Assembly: GCA_944415425.1 (NCBI GenBank)
Contig: CALYBP010000003.1
Coordinates: 1 to 64,000 of the forward strand
Direction of reading: 5' to 3'
Length of the DNA stretch: 64,000 bases
Source: an uncultured Ruminococcus sp.
Lineage (GTDB): Bacteria; Bacillota; Clostridia; Oscillospirales; Acutalibacteraceae
This document shows, piece by piece, positions 1 through 9,548 of this stretch; the stretch's first letter is position 1; every line of letters begins with the position of its first letter. The position numbers were made by a program, and so were the translations under genes. Below the pieces are notes generated by a model, which ran no database searches, had not been told where the DNA came from, and saw nothing but the letters and a program-made list of their open reading frames with translations.

Positions 1-18
1 ACTTTTCGATACAGCGGT

Positions 19-930
19 TTATTCTTTTACCGAAGCCTTGATGTTTTTACAAGGCTCAATTTTTAAATTATCCGATTCATTAGGCTTTGCACGCTTTTCA
101 ACTGTTTTTTTCCGCACTTCTATCTCATCAAATTTCTTTTTGAAAGAAATTCTGCCGATAAACGTCCTTTCACAGTTCTTGCAGTAAAACTCAGCGGAAA
201 AGCTCTTGTTTCTCTGTTTCCATTTTCCTGTTCTTTTTGCAAGTCTGCCGCATAAATCACACTTGAATTTAAGCTGGCTTCTGTCGATTTCATCGCTGTT
301 TATATCGGTTATAAAACGGGCTTTGTATGTGAGCTTTTCATAAAAGTTATTTTCTCCCGCATCAACTATAAAACCGTCAAGAGACTTTTTTCCGCAGAGC
401 TTTCTAAGGCATCTCAAACTAAGCTCAGCGTCTGCAAATGCTCGGTGCTGATCATCCTGAGAAAAATCAATTTCCAAAAGCTCGGCGCATGATGAAAGAC
501 CGAGCTGACAGGATTTTTTGGATTTATCAAGGCAGTTTTCACAGTAAGCCTGCAAATTACAGTATTTTTTTAAAAAAGGAAGCTTGCAGTCACCCGTAAA
601 GTAACTGTAATTTTCAACGAGGGCGTGAATATCCGATGTGCTCCAAGTCATCAAAACACAACCTCTTGAAAATTCGGTAAATTTATTTACCGCATCAAGA
701 AAAGGTATACCCTTTTCGTAAAGCTCTTCTGTTGTAATCTTTGTCAGCTCACGAACCTTTCCGCTTATCTTCTTGCCTATCTGCGGTTTTATGAGAACCG
801 AAAAAGTATCTGTAATATTAAACTCATCGTCAACCTTAACCGCTCCGAACTCGATAATTTCATTGACAAATCGGTGCAGAGCCTTACTGTATGAGCCGTT
901 CCACTCTAAATCAAGTACTACATATTCCAT
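19..930 (-). CDS. DEDDh-type 3'-5' exonuclease with C-terminal zinc ribbon
   Basis: Probable 3'-5' exonuclease of the RNase T / DNA polymerase III epsilon superfamily. The N-terminus has the Exo I motif (LDLEW, Asp7 and Glu9) and a later HRAFADAELS segment fits the ExoIII region. The last third has a CDLC...CKNC pair about 30 residues apart, a likely zinc ribbon, followed by a lysine-rich tail. It resembles KapD-like exonucleases, but the substrate (RNA or DNA) cannot be read from sequence. The start ATG overlaps the bipA stop by one base (TAATG), so the two genes are translationally coupled in one operon. Confidence 0.8.
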   Translation of the reverse strand: MEYVVLDLEWNGSYSKALHRFVNEIIEFGAVKVDDEFNITDTFSVLIKPQIGKKISGKVRELTKITTEELYEKGIPFLDAVNKFTEFSRGCVLMTWSTSDIHALVENYSYFTGDCKLPFLKKYCNLQAYCENCLDKSKKSCQLGLSSCAELLEIDFSQDDQHRAFADAELSLRCLRKLCGKKSLDGFIVDAGENNFYEKLTYKARFITDINSDEIDRSQLKFKCDLCGRLAKRTGKWKQRNKSFSAEFYCKNCERTFIGRISFKKKFDEIEVRKKTVEKRAKPNESDNLKIEPCKNIKASVKE

Positions 931-2750
931 TATTTTTTACGAAAAGCCTGCTTCATACGCTGCTCTTTTGACAAAATACGCTTACGCATTCTTATATTCT
1001 GAGGCGTTACCTCAACAAGCTCATCGTCAGCGATGAACTCAAGACACTGCTCAAGGGACATCTGGGTCGGAGGCGTAAGCTTGAGCGCATCGTCGGAACC
1101 GGACGCACGGGTATTTGTAATGTGTTTCTTTTTACATACATTTACTGTAATATCCTCAGCCTTCGGACTTGCACCTACAATCATTCCCTCGTATACGGGA
1201 ACACCTGCGCCTATAAACAGTCTGCCCCTCTCCTGAGCGGCGTACAAACCGTATGTCACCGATTCACCTGTTTCAAACGCAATAAGCGAGCCCTGGTGAC
1301 GGGTGACGATCTCGCCCTTAAAAGGCTCGTAACCGTCGAAAACATGGTTCATAATACCGTTACCGTTTGTATCGGTAAGGAACTCAGGACGGTAGCCCAT
1401 AAGTCCTCTTGCGGGGATTCTGAATTCAATATGCGTAACGCCGCCGTCACGAGTACCCATATTTACAAGCTCTGCCTTTCTTGAGCCGAGCTTTTCCATA
1501 ACTGCACCCACATAAGAATCAGGCACCTCAATAATCAAAAATTCAATAGGCTCATAGAGCTTGCCGTCGATAGTTTTCGTTATAACCTGAGGACGGGATA
1601 CCTGAAATTCATAATTTTGACGGCGCATTGTTTCAATAAGGATTGAAAGGTGAAGCTCTCCCCTGCCCGACACCTTAAATGTGTCTGCGCTGTCAGTTTC
1701 TTCTACACGCAAAGCCACATTGGTTTCTATCTCCTTAAAAAGCCTGTCACGAAGATTTCTTGAAGTAACATACTTTCCTTCTTTTCCGGCGAAAGGTGAA
1801 TTGTTTACAATAAAGTTCATTGATACGGTAGGCTCGTCAATCTTTACAAACGGCAGAGGCTCTACACAATCGGGAGAACAAATTGTTTCTCCGATGTTAA
1901 TATCCTGTACGCCGCTGATGCATATGAGATCACCGAGCTCAGCTTTGTCGCACTCAACTCTTTTAAGTCCCTCAAACTGATAGAGCTTTGAGATTTTAAC
2001 ATTTTGCGTTGTTCCGTCAGTATGGCACAAAACAACGCTCTGACCGCTTTTAACGCTTCCTCTTTCAACTCTTCCTACGCCTATTCTTCCCACAAACTTA
2101 TCGGAATCAATATTTGAAATAAGTATCTGGAGTCCGCCGTTCATATCACCTGACGGCGCGGGGATTTCATTTACTATTGCATCAAACAACGGTTTCATAT
2201 CGCTTGCAAGGTTGTTATAATCCACACCCGCATATCCGTCGCGTGCCGAAGCGTAAATCACGGGGAACTCAAGCTGGTCTTCATCGGCACCAAGCTCTAT
2301 AAACAAATCTAATACTTCGTCCACAACCTCTTCGGGGCGCGCGCCCGAACGGTCGATTTTATTAAGCACAACAAGCGGCTTTTTTCCGAGCGAAAGAGCC
2401 TTTTTCAGAACAAATCTTGTCTGAGGCATACAGCCCTCAAATGCGTCAACAAGCAACACAACGCCGTCAACCATTTGTAAAATACGCTCAACCTCGCCGC
2501 CGAAATCGGCATGACCGGGAGTGTCAACGATATTGATTTTAATGCCGTTGTACATTACCGCAGTAGGTTTTGACAAAATTGTAATTCCTCTTTCACGCTC
2601 AAGGTCGTTTGAATCCATTACCCTTTCTTCAACAACCTCATTTTCTCTGAAAATACCGCTCTGCTTCAAAAGCTGATCAACAAGAGTCGTCTTGCCATGG
2701 TCAACATGAGCAATAATGGCTATATTCCTTATATTTTCTCTAACATCCAT
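930..2750 (-). CDS. typA: Ribosome-binding GTPase BipA/TypA
   Basis: Translational GTPase of the elongation factor G family that binds 70S ribosomes and acts in ribosome assembly and stress adaptation. The G-domain motifs are HVDHGKTTL, RERGITI, DTPGHADFGGE and NKIDR, followed by EF-Tu domain II, EF-G-like domains and the BipA-specific C-terminal domain; the length of about 606 residues is normal. The start is set at the ATG at 2750, preceded by an AGAGGGA ribosome binding site; a longer reading frame begins 12 codons upstream but lacks such a site. First gene of a two-gene operon with the exonuclease. Confidence 0.95.
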   Translation of the reverse strand: MDVRENIRNIAIIAHVDHGKTTLVDQLLKQSGIFRENEVVEERVMDSNDLERERGITILSKPTAVMYNGIKINIVDTPGHADFGGEVERILQMVDGVVLLVDAFEGCMPQTRFVLKKALSLGKKPLVVLNKIDRSGARPEEVVDEVLDLFIELGADEDQLEFPVIYASARDGYAGVDYNNLASDMKPLFDAIVNEIPAPSGDMNGGLQILISNIDSDKFVGRIGVGRVERGSVKSGQSVVLCHTDGTTQNVKISKLYQFEGLKRVECDKAELGDLICISGVQDINIGETICSPDCVEPLPFVKIDEPTVSMNFIVNNSPFAGKEGKYVTSRNLRDRLFKEIETNVALRVEETDSADTFKVSGRGELHLSILIETMRRQNYEFQVSRPQVITKTIDGKLYEPIEFLIIEVPDSYVGAVMEKLGSRKAELVNMGTRDGGVTHIEFRIPARGLMGYRPEFLTDTNGNGIMNHVFDGYEPFKGEIVTRHQGSLIAFETGESVTYGLYAAQERGRLFIGAGVPVYEGMIVGASPKAEDITVNVCKKKHITNTRASGSDDALKLTPPTQMSLEQCLEFIADDELVEVTPQNIRMRKRILSKEQRMKQAFRKK

Positions 2751-2949
2751 ACAATCCCTCTGTTTCTGTTTTCTCTTATACTTCACACATCATTATATTA
2801 TATCACCGCTTGCAATAAAATTCAATTTGCATTTTTAAACACCTTTTTCTGAGTAATCAAATATATTTTGAAACATTTTCCCAATATAACGCCTTTTAGG
2901 ACAAAAAATCAGCATTTTCCGATTAATATCTGATTAATATAAATTTTAC

Positions 2950-2978
2950 TTTACATTAAATGAAGATTGTTATATAAT
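2950..2978 (+). promoter_or_regulatory. Sigma-A promoter of the aconitase operon
   Basis: TTTACA (2950-2955), 17-bp spacer, TATAAT (2973-2978). Nearly perfect vegetative promoter about 65 bp before the aconitase start. The rest of the 292-base gap back to bipA is AT-rich and holds no gene. Confidence 0.8.
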
Positions 2979-2990
2979 TAACATAGTATT

Positions 2991-3008
2991 TTGTGTTTTT
3001 GGGCACAG
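2991..3008 (+). promoter_or_regulatory. Candidate Rex operator
   Basis: The 18-base sequence TTGTG-N8-CACAG closely matches the known Rex operator (TTGTG...CACAA), with one mismatch in the last base. It lies 12 bp after the -10 box, over the expected transcription start, where a repressor would block the operon. The operon itself ends in rex, so this would be autoregulation by NADH/NAD+ ratio. The operator role is inferred. Confidence 0.5.
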
Positions 3009-3042
3009 AGTAAATTTGCACATCATTTCAGGAGGTAATACT

Positions 3043-4974
3043 ATGGGTTATACAATTGCGCAAAAGATTATTAAAGAGCACCTTGTATGCGGTGAAATGG
3101 CAGTTGGTAACGATATTGGTCTGAAAATCGACCAAACTCTCACACAGGACGCAACGGGCACTATGGCTTACATTGAATATGAGGCTATGGGTATTCCGAG
3201 AGTAAAAACCGAAAAAAGCGTTGCGTACATAGACCACAACACGCTTCAGACAGGTTTTGAAAACGCCGATGACCACAGATTTATTCAGTCGGTCTGCAAA
3301 AAGCACGGCATATATTTTTCACGTCCCGGCAACGGTATCTGCCACCAGGTTCACCTTGAAAGATTCGGAAAGCCCGGCAAAACTCTTATAGGCTCAGACA
3401 GCCACACTCCGACAGGCGGCGGCATAGGAATGCTCGCAATCGGCGCAGGCGGTCTTGATGTTGCTGTTGCCATGGGTGGAGGAGCTTACTATATTACAAT
3501 GCCCAAAATGGTCAGAGTTAACCTCACGGGCAAGCTTAATCCATGGGTATCGGCAAAAGATATAATCCTCGCTGTTTTGCGCGTTATGAGCGTTAAGGGC
3601 GGTGTAGGCAAAATTGTTGAGTACGGCGGAGAGGGAGTTAAAAACCTTACTGTTCCTGAAAGAGCTACCATCACCAATATGGGTGCGGAGCTCGGTGCAA
3701 CTACTTCCGTGTTCCCCTCGGATGAAATTACAAGAGAATTTCTCAAGGCTCAGGGTCGTGAAGAGGATTACAGAGAGCTTTCTGCCGACGCTGATGCTGT
3801 ATATGATGAGGTTATCGAAATTAATCTTTCAGAGCTTGAACCTCTTGCAGCCTGTCCCCACTCTCCCGACAATGTAAAGCCGATAAAAGAGCTTGAGGGA
3901 AAGAAAATCGATCAGGTTTGTATCGGATCATGCACAAACTCAAGTTATCTCGACCTTATGAGAGTGGCATATATTCTCAAGGGAAAAAAGGTTGCCGATA
4001 ATGTATCCCTTGCTATTGCTCCCGGAAGTAAGCAGGTATTTAATATGCTCGCTCTAAACGGTGCTCTCGGCGATATGATTGCGGCAGGTGCCCGTATTCT
4101 TGAAAGTGCCTGCGGTCCGTGTATCGGTATGGGTCAGTCCCCTAACAGCCACGGAATTTCGCTTAGAACCTTTAACCGTAACTTTGAAGGCAGAAGCGGT
4201 ACTGCCGACGGTCAGATCTACCTTGTTTCTCCCGAAACAGCCGCTGTATCGGCAATTAAAGGCGTATTTACGGATCCGAGAATCTTAGGTGATGCCGCAG
4301 AAATCGAAATGCCTGAAAAATTCCTCATTAACGATAATATGGTTATTGAGCCCGCTCCCGTTGAAGAAATGGACAGCGTTGAGATACTTCGCGGACCGAA
4401 CATCAAGGAGTACCCGAAAACAAGTCCGCTTACAGACTCTATCGAGGCTTCCTGCTCTCTTAAAGTCGGCGATAACATTACTACCGACCACATTATGCCT
4501 GCGGGTGCAAAAATTCTTCCGCTTCGTTCAAATATTCCGAAAATTTCCGAGCATTGCTTTACCGTGTGCGATAAAAACTTCCCCGAGCGTGCCAAAACTC
4601 TCGGCAAGAGCATTATCGTCGGCGGAGAAAACTACGGTCAGGGTTCATCCCGTGAGCATGCCGCTCTCGCCCCCCTTTATCTCGGCGTTAAAGCCGTGCT
4701 TGTAAAGAGCTTTGCAAGAATTCACAAGAGCAACCTCATTAATGCGGGTATTCTGCCGCTTACATTCAAGAATACTGCCGATTACGATAAGATTAAGCTC
4801 GGCGATATGCTTGAACTTCCCAATGTTAAAGAAGAAATTGCAAACGGCTCTGATATTACTGTCCTGAACAAGACAACAGGCGAAAAAATCATGGCTGAAT
4901 GTGAGCTTTCAGACAGAACAAGAAAAATAATCATTGCAGGCGGATTGCTTGACTACACAAAGGAGAACAGCTGA
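3043..4974 (+). CDS. acn: Aconitate hydratase
   Basis: Interconverts citrate and isocitrate using a [4Fe-4S] cluster. The cluster ligands are visible: CIGSCTNSS (Cys297) and ACGPCIG (Cys357, Cys360). The C-terminal swivel domain has the [11 protein letters not shown] motif. The 643-residue length fits the shorter, Aquifex-type aconitase subfamily rather than the ~900-residue AcnA. The ATG at 3043 is chosen because GGAGGT lies 7 bases upstream; the reading frame extends nine codons further but without support. It is 2 bases from icd and forms a citrate-to-2-oxoglutarate operon with it. Confidence 0.95.
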   Translation: MGYTIAQKIIKEHLVCGEMAVGNDIGLKIDQTLTQDATGTMAYIEYEAMGIPRVKTEKSVAYIDHNTLQTGFENADDHRFIQSVCKKHGIYFSRPGNGICHQVHLERFGKPGKTLIGSDSHTPTGGGIGMLAIGAGGLDVAVAMGGGAYYITMPKMVRVNLTGKLNPWVSAKDIILAVLRVMSVKGGVGKIVEYGGEGVKNLTVPERATITNMGAELGATTSVFPSDEITREFLKAQGREEDYRELSADADAVYDEVIEINLSELEPLAACPHSPDNVKPIKELEGKKIDQVCIGSCTNSSYLDLMRVAYILKGKKVADNVSLAIAPGSKQVFNMLALNGALGDMIAAGARILESACGPCIGMGQSPNSHGISLRTFNRNFEGRSGTADGQIYLVSPETAAVSAIKGVFTDPRILGDAAEIEMPEKFLINDNMVIEPAPVEEMDSVEILRGPNIKEYPKTSPLTDSIEASCSLKVGDNITTDHIMPAGAKILPLRSNIPKISEHCFTVCDKNFPERAKTLGKSIIVGGENYGQGSSREHAALAPLYLGVKAVLVKSFARIHKSNLINAGILPLTFKNTADYDKIKLGDMLELPNVKEEIANGSDITVLNKTTGEKIMAECELSDRTRKIIIAGGLLDYTKENS

Positions 4975-4976
4975 TA

Positions 4977-6185
4977 ATGGATAAGATTAAAATGACCACT
5001 CCTCTCGTTGAGATGGACGGGGATGAAATGACAAGAATAATCTGGCAGCAGATTAAGGATATTTTGATTCTTCCCTATGTTGACCTAAAAACCGAGTATT
5101 ATGACCTCGGACTTGAGTACAGAAACGAAACGGACGATCAGGTTACTGTTGACAGCGCAAACGCTACCAAAAAGTACGGCGTAGCAGTTAAGTGCGCAAC
5201 AATTACCCCGAATGCCGCAAGAATGGACGAGTACAACCTAAAACAGATGTGGAAATCTCCTAACGGTACTATCCGTGCTATCCTTGACGGTACCGTTTTC
5301 AGAAGCCCGATTCTTGTAAAGGGAATCACTCCTTATATTCCTACCTGGAAAAAGCCGATTTGCATTGCCCGTCACGCATACGGAGATGTTTACAAAAACA
5401 CGGAAATGCGTGTAAACGCAGGCAGCAAGGCTGAGCTTTGTGTTACAAAGCCCGACGGTACGGAAGAAAGAAGCCTTATATTTGATTTTAAAACTGACGG
5501 CGTTATTCAGGGTATGCACAACATTGACAAGAGTATATCCTCTTTTGCACGTTCGTGCTTTAACTACGCTCTTGACCAGAAAATTGATGTTTGGTTTGCA
5601 ACAAAGGACACGATAAGCAAAACCTATGATCACAGATTCAAGGATATTTTTGCGGAAATCTTTGAAAACGAATATAAGGACAAATTCGCCGAAGCGGGAA
5701 TTGAGTATTTTTATACTCTGATAGATGACGCGGTTGCCCGTGTAATCCGCAGCGAAGGCGGCTATATGTGGGCTTGCAAAAACTACGACGGTGATGTAAT
5801 GAGCGATATGATAGCAACTGCTTTCGGCTCACTTGCAATGATGACAAGCGTGCTTGTATCTCCCGACGGCACATATGAATATGAGGCTGCACACGGAACG
5901 GTTCAGCGCCATTATTACAAATACCTGAAGGGCGAGGAAACATCAACAAACTCTGTTGCTACGCTGTTTGCATGGACAGGCGCACTGAGAAAGCGCGGAG
6001 AGCTTGACAATTTGCCTGAGCTTATGAACTTTGCAGATAAACTTGAGGGAGCGACTATAAAAACTATTGAGGACGGAATTATGACGGGAGATCTATATGC
6101 CATCTCCACTCTTGAGAACAAAACCAAGGTAAACACGGAGGATTTCCTCAAGGCAATAAACGAGCGTCTTGCAGCTTCACTTTAA
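4977..6185 (+). CDS. icd: NADP-dependent isocitrate dehydrogenase (eukaryotic-type)
   Basis: Oxidatively decarboxylates isocitrate to 2-oxoglutarate with NADP+. The N-terminal [17 protein letters not shown] stretch and 402-residue length match the homodimeric eukaryotic/mitochondrial-type NADP-IDH rather than the E. coli type. The AAGGAG site lies within the end of the aconitase gene. With aconitase it supplies 2-oxoglutarate for glutamate synthesis; no other TCA enzyme is in the window, so an incomplete oxidative branch is likely but not proven here. Confidence 0.95.
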   Translation: MDKIKMTTPLVEMDGDEMTRIIWQQIKDILILPYVDLKTEYYDLGLEYRNETDDQVTVDSANATKKYGVAVKCATITPNAARMDEYNLKQMWKSPNGTIRAILDGTVFRSPILVKGITPYIPTWKKPICIARHAYGDVYKNTEMRVNAGSKAELCVTKPDGTEERSLIFDFKTDGVIQGMHNIDKSISSFARSCFNYALDQKIDVWFATKDTISKTYDHRFKDIFAEIFENEYKDKFAEAGIEYFYTLIDDAVARVIRSEGGYMWACKNYDGDVMSDMIATAFGSLAMMTSVLVSPDGTYEYEAAHGTVQRHYYKYLKGEETSTNSVATLFAWTGALRKRGELDNLPELMNFADKLEGATIKTIEDGIMTGDLYAISTLENKTKVNTEDFLKAINERLAASL

Positions 6186-6214
6186 TTGCTTATATAATAA
6201 AGGAGCAAAAAGCA

Positions 6215-6850
6215 ATGTCAAAAGGTGACAGTATATCAATGTCGGTTATTCGGCGTCTGCCGAGATATTACCGATTTTTATCCGAATTAAACGAACAGAA
6301 TGTTGACAGAATTTCATCGACTAAGCTCGCTCAGATAATGAATGTTACAGCTTCTCAGGTAAGGCAGGATCTTAACTGCTTCGGCGGCTTCGGCCAGCAG
6401 GGATATGGTTACAGCGTAAGCCAGCTTAAAGACGAAATTAAAAATATTTTGGGTCTTAATAATGGTTATAAGGCGATATTAATCGGTGCCGGAAATCTCG
6501 GAAAAGCTGTCGCTATGCATATGAATTTTGAAAAGCTCGGGTTTGAGCTTATAGCCTGCTTTGACAATAACGAAAACAAGGTTGGTCAAAAGCTTAATGA
6601 CCTTGTGGTTAAAAACGAATCGGAGCTGGAGGAATTTTGCAATAACAATCGTGTTGACACCGCTTTTTTATGTATTCCCCGTATTTGTGTTGAGAATATT
6701 CTCGACAAGCTTTATGCTCTGGGGATAAAGAATTATTGGAATTTCAGCCATTATGACATTACGGCAAGATATGCCGATACTTTGGTTGAGAATGTGCATT
6801 TAAGCGACAACCTAATGACGCTTTGCTACCGAATGAATAATACAAAATAA
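6215..6850 (+). CDS. rex: Redox-sensing transcriptional repressor Rex
   Basis: NADH/NAD+-sensing repressor. The N-terminal winged helix includes RLPRYYRFLSEL and SSTKLAQIMNVTASQVRQD; it is followed by a Rossmann domain with GAGNLGKAVA. The 211-residue length is normal. AAGGAG precedes the ATG. It lies 29 bases after icd in the same direction, so it is probably co-transcribed and controls the operon through the site at 2991-3008. Confidence 0.95.
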   Translation: MSKGDSISMSVIRRLPRYYRFLSELNEQNVDRISSTKLAQIMNVTASQVRQDLNCFGGFGQQGYGYSVSQLKDEIKNILGLNNGYKAILIGAGNLGKAVAMHMNFEKLGFELIACFDNNENKVGQKLNDLVVKNESELEEFCNNNRVDTAFLCIPRICVENILDKLYALGIKNYWNFSHYDITARYADTLVENVHLSDNLMTLCYRMNNTK

Positions 6851-6861
6851 ATTTTAAAACA

Positions 6862-6911
6862 AAGAGCATACACGCAATTTAACGGTTAGGTTTAAGTTGC
6901 TGTATGCTCTT
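6862..6911. terminator. Bidirectional terminator between rex and cotJC
   Basis: AAGAGCATACA pairs with TGTATGCTCTT, with the inner stem extended by GCAA/TTGC. A-rich and T-rich flanks on both sides let it serve the two convergent genes. Confidence 0.7.
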
Positions 6912-6918
6912 AGTTTAT

Positions 6919-7467
6919 TTACTTCTTTTTTTTACAGTTGTTAAAACATTTTTTATCAAACGACGGGTTGAAAGCGTAATAATTTTTAGAGTCGAGTTTA
7001 TCTGTCATCAATCTTAAATTCTCTCCGAAACGCTGGTAATGTACTACCTCGCGCTCACGGAGAAATCTTATTGCGTCCTTAACATCATAATCATCGCAGA
7101 AGCGCAGGATATTGTCATATGTGGAGCGAGCTTTCTGCTCTGCCGCCATATTTTCATGCAGATCTGTTATCGGGTCTCCCTTGACCTGCATTGATCCTGC
7201 CGAGAAAGGCATTCCGGAAGCGGACTGAGGATATATTCCCGTTGTGTGATCTACAAAATAATCCTCAAAGCCGGCTTTCTTTATTTCTTCTTCAGTTAAA
7301 CCCTTTGTTAACTGGTATACGATTGCGCCTATCATTTCAAGGTGTCCCAATTCCTCTGTACCTATATCGGTCAAGGTTCCTTTAAGCTCAGGAAGAGGCA
7401 TTGAAAATCTTTGACTCAAATATCTAAGCGACGCGCCCAACTCGCCGTCAGGACCGCCGTATTGCAA
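6919..7467 (-). pseudogene. cotJC: Spore coat protein CotJC, 5'-truncated (manganese-catalase family)
   Basis: The reading frame matches CotJC, a ferritin-like dimanganese protein of the inner spore coat, from the QYGGPDGEL segment to the C-terminus. Metal-ligand segments are kept: DGEL, TEELGHLEM, AAEQKARSTYD and REREVVHYQRF. CotJC proteins normally start with about 27 further residues (typically MWxYEKKLxYP...). These are absent, and homology stops exactly at the glutamine before YGG. Upstream, 13 bases of unrelated AT-rich sequence lead into the end of a serine recombinase. Only a TTG without a ribosome binding site is available, so translation from here is unlikely. cotJA and cotJB are not found nearby. 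Best read as a gene split by recombination. Confidence 0.8.
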
Positions 7468-7510
7468 AATGTTATATTTTAACTTATTGTATTGAATTGT
7501 ATTGCAAATC

Positions 7511-8938
7511 TCATACTGAAAAATACAGTTCTATGCTTGATGATGCCCTGTCAAATATTATTTTTTCGGTAAAGCTTGAAAGAATTATGTTTTTTTCTTT
7601 TTCCGAATAATTTTTACTTTCAAGCATATCAATCAATTTGAATTTTATAAATATAGGAGAGCACGGCTTTCTTTGCTCTGATTCCGCGCTTTTTAATAAG
7701 CGTTTAATACGGTCGATTCTTTCTTCGGCAAGGCTTTTTCTTTCGCTGTATTCGCTGAGAGAATATACGCCGTTTTCATATGCATCTTTAATACGCAAAA
7801 CCCTATTTTGCTCCCTTTGTAAAAGCATTTCATTTTCGTTTATACAAGCTCTTTTCGACTGTTTATTTAAACATATTTTAACAACTCTGTTTCCGACTGC
7901 CTTTTCAAGAGCCGAAATAACCGCTGCGTTGATTTTTTCTAATGTAACAGAGTGCGATTTACTGCATTTTCCGTGCGCATAAGCGATACATTGAAGCGAT
8001 TTACCTTTTTGTGCCATTGAGAGTGCGGAACCGCAGCTTGAGCATTTTAAAAGTCCGTGGAGCATATATTCTGCCGCCGTCTTTTCGTGGACTCGGCGAA
8101 TTTTATTTTTACTGTTCTTTTCAATAAGCGTTTGAACCTTGTAAAACAAGCCGCTGTCAATTATAGGCTGATGACGTCCGTCTGAGATTATTATATCGGG
8201 ATCGTCATAATTTTTGCCTGTTTTCCTCTTTGGATTCCACCTTATTTTCCCCATATATACCGGATTTCTCAAAATATATTCAACCGTCCTGCTCTCCCAA
8301 CTGTTTCCTCTTGTCGTCTTTACTTTTAATTCATTTAATTTTTCGGCTATTTTATTTACAGGCACTCCGTTTAAGTAATCATCAAACATTTTTCTTACAA
8401 AATAAGAAGTTTCAGGATTAATTTGATATTCCTTGTTTTTCATTGTATAACCGAACGGCGCAACGGATACCGCCCCTCCTCTTTCGACTTTCTCACTCAT
8501 CCCCCTTTTTACTTCGCCCGAAAGTCTTATTGAGTAATATTCGTCCGACCACTCTATTATCCTTTCAATAAGTGAGCCGAACGGCCCCTCCGTTATCGGC
8601 TCGGAAACGCTTATAACTTCAATTCCGTTTTTTCTTAGCATCGATTTGTAAAATATGCTCTCCTCTTGATTTCTTGCGAAACGTGAAAATTTCCATAAAA
8701 GCACGGCGCAAAACGGCGGAGGCTTTTGTTTTGCCTCTGAAATCATCAGATTAAAATTCGGCCGCTTTTCCGCTGTCCTTCCCGAAATTCCGTCATCCCT
8801 GTAAATGTATTTGTCATACAGAGCATACCCGTGATTTAAAGCATACTGTTTTACAAGCTTTATTTGACTGTCAGGCGAAAGCTCGGTTTGACTTTCCGTA
8901 CTCACTCTTATATATGCCGCCGCAATCTTTTGTTTCAA
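7511..8938 (-). CDS. Large serine recombinase
   Basis: 475-residue site-specific recombinase. The N-terminal resolvase domain has the catalytic serine in YIRVSTESQ (Ser13) and the conserved YIYRDDGISGRTAEKRPNF segment. A Recombinase domain follows (around 160-260). A zinc beta ribbon with CSSCGSAL...C...C comes next (around 300-335), and the C-terminus is coiled-coil rich. This is the architecture of phage integrases and of SpoIVCA/SprA-type enzymes that excise elements from sporulation genes. Its stop codon lies 44 bases from the cotJC break and it reads in the same direction as cotJC, as expected for an integrase at the end of its element. Confidence 0.92.
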   Translation of the reverse strand: MKQKIAAAYIRVSTESQTELSPDSQIKLVKQYALNHGYALYDKYIYRDDGISGRTAEKRPNFNLMISEAKQKPPPFCAVLLWKFSRFARNQEESIFYKSMLRKNGIEVISVSEPITEGPFGSLIERIIEWSDEYYSIRLSGEVKRGMSEKVERGGAVSVAPFGYTMKNKEYQINPETSYFVRKMFDDYLNGVPVNKIAEKLNELKVKTTRGNSWESRTVEYILRNPVYMGKIRWNPKRKTGKNYDDPDIIISDGRHQPIIDSGLFYKVQTLIEKNSKNKIRRVHEKTAAEYMLHGLLKCSSCGSALSMAQKGKSLQCIAYAHGKCSKSHSVTLEKINAAVISALEKAVGNRVVKICLNKQSKRACINENEMLLQREQNRVLRIKDAYENGVYSLSEYSERKSLAEERIDRIKRLLKSAESEQRKPCSPIFIKFKLIDMLESKNYSEKEKNIILSSFTEKIIFDRASSSIELYFSV

Positions 8939-9023
8939 ACTATTTCATCTCCTTTCTCTACAATCTATAACTTACAGTCCCTATATTAGAACCAAAACCG
9001 AAATCACAATAATTCAATTTTAC

Positions 9024-9051
9024 TTGACAGAAAAATTATAACTTATAAAGT
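9024..9051 (+). promoter_or_regulatory. Possible promoter for the small ORF next to the recombinase
   Basis: Perfect TTGACA -35 box at 9024-9029, followed after 16 bp by TAAAGT. The -10 match is moderate, so this is only a candidate. Confidence 0.35.
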
Positions 9052-9080
9052 AAATTCATATTATTTTATGAGGTGGTTTT

Positions 9081-9302
9081 TTGAAAGGACAAGATAAATC
9101 GGATACAGCAAAATGCTATATAAAAAAGGGAGATAAAAATATCTTATGGTGCGAGGTAAATCTCAAAACAAGTGAAGCGGTCAATTATCTTTCTGAAAAG
9201 GAAGCAGAAAAATATAAGATACAGATTATTAAAAAAGCAGAAGATGCAATAAGCAGATATGCAGTTAATTACACGGACAGCACATTTTGGAATAATTCGT
9301 AA
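9081..9302 (+). CDS. Small hypothetical protein divergent from the recombinase
   Basis: 73 residues, started by TTG with a GAGGTGG ribosome binding site 5 bases upstream. No recognised domain. The centre (LSEKEAEKYKIQIIKKAEDAIS) looks helical and highly charged, and lysine is abundant. It is transcribed away from the recombinase and followed by a strong terminator. Small proteins beside serine integrases are sometimes recombination directionality factors; that is a guess from position only. Confidence 0.55.
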   Translation: MKGQDKSDTAKCYIKKGDKNILWCEVNLKTSEAVNYLSEKEAEKYKIQIIKKAEDAISRYAVNYTDSTFWNNS

Positions 9303-9337
9303 CATCGCAGTATCATAACAGTCATATGTATTATAAC

Positions 9338-9382
9338 AAAATCCGATAAAAACCTTTTAAGTCATGGTTTTATCGGATTTTT
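9338..9382 (+). terminator. Rho-independent terminator after the small ORF
   Basis: AATCCGATAAAA...TTTTATCGGATT stem of about 16 bp followed by a T-rich run. The rest of 9303-9445 shows no gene. Confidence 0.75.
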
Positions 9383-9445
9383 AATTTACAAATATATAAT
9401 AAATTTATAACCGTTTAAAATGCAACACCAAATATCACACAAACT

Positions 9446-9474
9446 AAAAAAGCGCCGACAAAACGGCGCTTTTT
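9446..9474 (-). terminator. Terminator of tRNA-Thr
   Basis: On the minus strand AAGCGCCG-TTTTGT-CGGCGC is followed by six T residues, immediately after the tRNA CCA end. Confidence 0.8.
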
Positions 9475-9548
9475 GGAGCTGGAGATGGGACTTGAACCCA
9501 CGACCTATTGATTACGAATCAATTGCGCTACCACTACGCTACTCCAGC
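9474..9548 (-). tRNA. tRNA-Thr (anticodon CGT)
   Basis: Cloverleaf read on the minus strand: acceptor GCTGGAG paired with CTCCAGC; D arm GCG...CGC; anticodon stem ATTGA/TCAAT around loop TTCGTAA (anticodon CGT, threonine); T arm with GTTCAAGTCC; genome-encoded CCA. Bases 9549-9845 to its right are AT-rich without a gene. Confidence 0.92.

Noticed and set aside
9474-9548. tRNA-Thr as the attachment site of the recombinase element
   Set aside because: The tRNA is intact, no partial repeat of its 3' end was seen, and serine recombinases rarely use tRNA genes.
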